Shown: in pieces, positions 64,000 to 64,000 of the stretch
Layout of the letters: every line of letters begins with the position of its first letter
How positions within the stretch are numbered: position 1 is the first letter of the stretch
Source: Janibacter cremeus
Lineage (GTDB): Bacteria > Actinomycetota > Actinomycetes > Actinomycetales > Dermatophilaceae
Length of the DNA: 64,000 nucleotides
Assembly (NCBI RefSeq): GCF_013409205.1
Contig: NZ_JACCAE010000001.1
Coordinates: 124,001-188,000, forward strand
Reading direction: 5' to 3'
The notes under the pieces: model-generated
Database searches by the model: none
What the model was told of the DNA's origin: nothing
What the model saw: only the letters and a program-made list of their open reading frames with translations
Program-made: the position numbers and the translations under genes

Positions 64000-64000
64000 G

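Overview
The window is dense, high-GC actinobacterial chromosome with frequent GTG starts, chains of 4-nt stop/start overlaps and lineage markers such as SepH, DUF4193, DUF3710, DUF3159, DUF3000 and an XRE-fused MurA. From about 25.8 kb onward the gene order (msrB, methyltransferase, hemQ, hemG, hemE, DUF3000, rnd, dxs, TRAM methyltransferase, APC permease, two TrkA proteins, DUF3159, OB-fold protein, DUF3710, dut, DUF4193, suhB) follows the order I recall for the Mycobacterium tuberculosis Rv2674-Rv2701c block. Because the flanking genes and overall style are not mycobacterial, I infer a member of the Micrococcales, perhaps Intrasporangiaceae such as Janibacter or Knoellia; that family guess is low confidence.

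Region 1 (0-8.8 kb) is an acyl-CoA catabolic island: a thiolase divergent from a TetR regulator across a long perfect inverted repeat, then an unusual XRE+TetR double-HTH regulator divergent from a cyclase-family hydrolase, an acyl-CoA ligase, an APH-fold kinase and an acyl-CoA oxidase/dehydrogenase. The ligase-kinase-ACAD combination suggests 4-hydroxyacyl-CoA breakdown of the LvaA/ACAD10-11 kind (inference). Region 2 (8.8-18 kb) holds an orphan superinfection-immunity-like membrane protein, mgtE, tRNA-Val(CAC) overlapped by a methyltransferase ORF, a pabB-pabC operon, an XRE regulator, a SigF-like sigma factor, a PRC-barrel protein, a GAF-ANTAR protein and a Gly-Cys-Val tRNA cluster.

Region 3 (18-26 kb) is stress and repair: AidB-like protein, PPK2, a RibD-like reductase, an alpha/beta hydrolase, a convergent LigC / Prim-Pol pair, a stand-alone ectoine hydroxylase and MsrB. 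Region 4 (26-35 kb) carries a roughly 2-kb segment bounded by imperfect 54-bp inverted repeats (methyltransferase plus an AbiEi/DUF559-type protein), then the coproporphyrin-dependent heme genes hemQ, hemG and hemE (hemH is at 60 kb), a DUF4349 lipoprotein, a DMT transporter, DUF3000 and ribonuclease D.

Region 5 (35-45.5 kb) interrupts the mycobacterial-like order: an HTH-MurA fusion behind a perfect 20-bp palindrome, a short-chain dehydrogenase, a GAF-PucR regulator and a tightly overlapped branched-chain-type ABC transporter operon ending in an alpha/beta hydrolase. Region 6 (45.6-64 kb) has dxs, a small uncharacterised protein whose start codon lies inside a perfect LexA box, aconitase behind a perfect 18-bp palindrome, TRAM methyltransferase, APC permease, the TrkA pair, the DUF3159 / OB / DUF3710 / dut / DUF4193 run, suhB, hemH, sepH, tdk and a phosphodiesterase cut by the window edge.

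The strongest leads are the LexA-boxed protein at 47.5-48.0 kb, the HTH-MurA with its palindrome, the XRE-TetR double regulator, the inverted-repeat-bounded segment at 26.3-28.3 kb and a strikingly frequent GAAGGGGG octamer. No CRISPR array, insertion sequence or prophage was seen. No gene-free stretch exceeds about 300 bases except 17.5-18.0 kb, which holds three tRNAs; the other gaps (for example 10378-10633, 24677-24852, 28086-28290) show only the sites listed.
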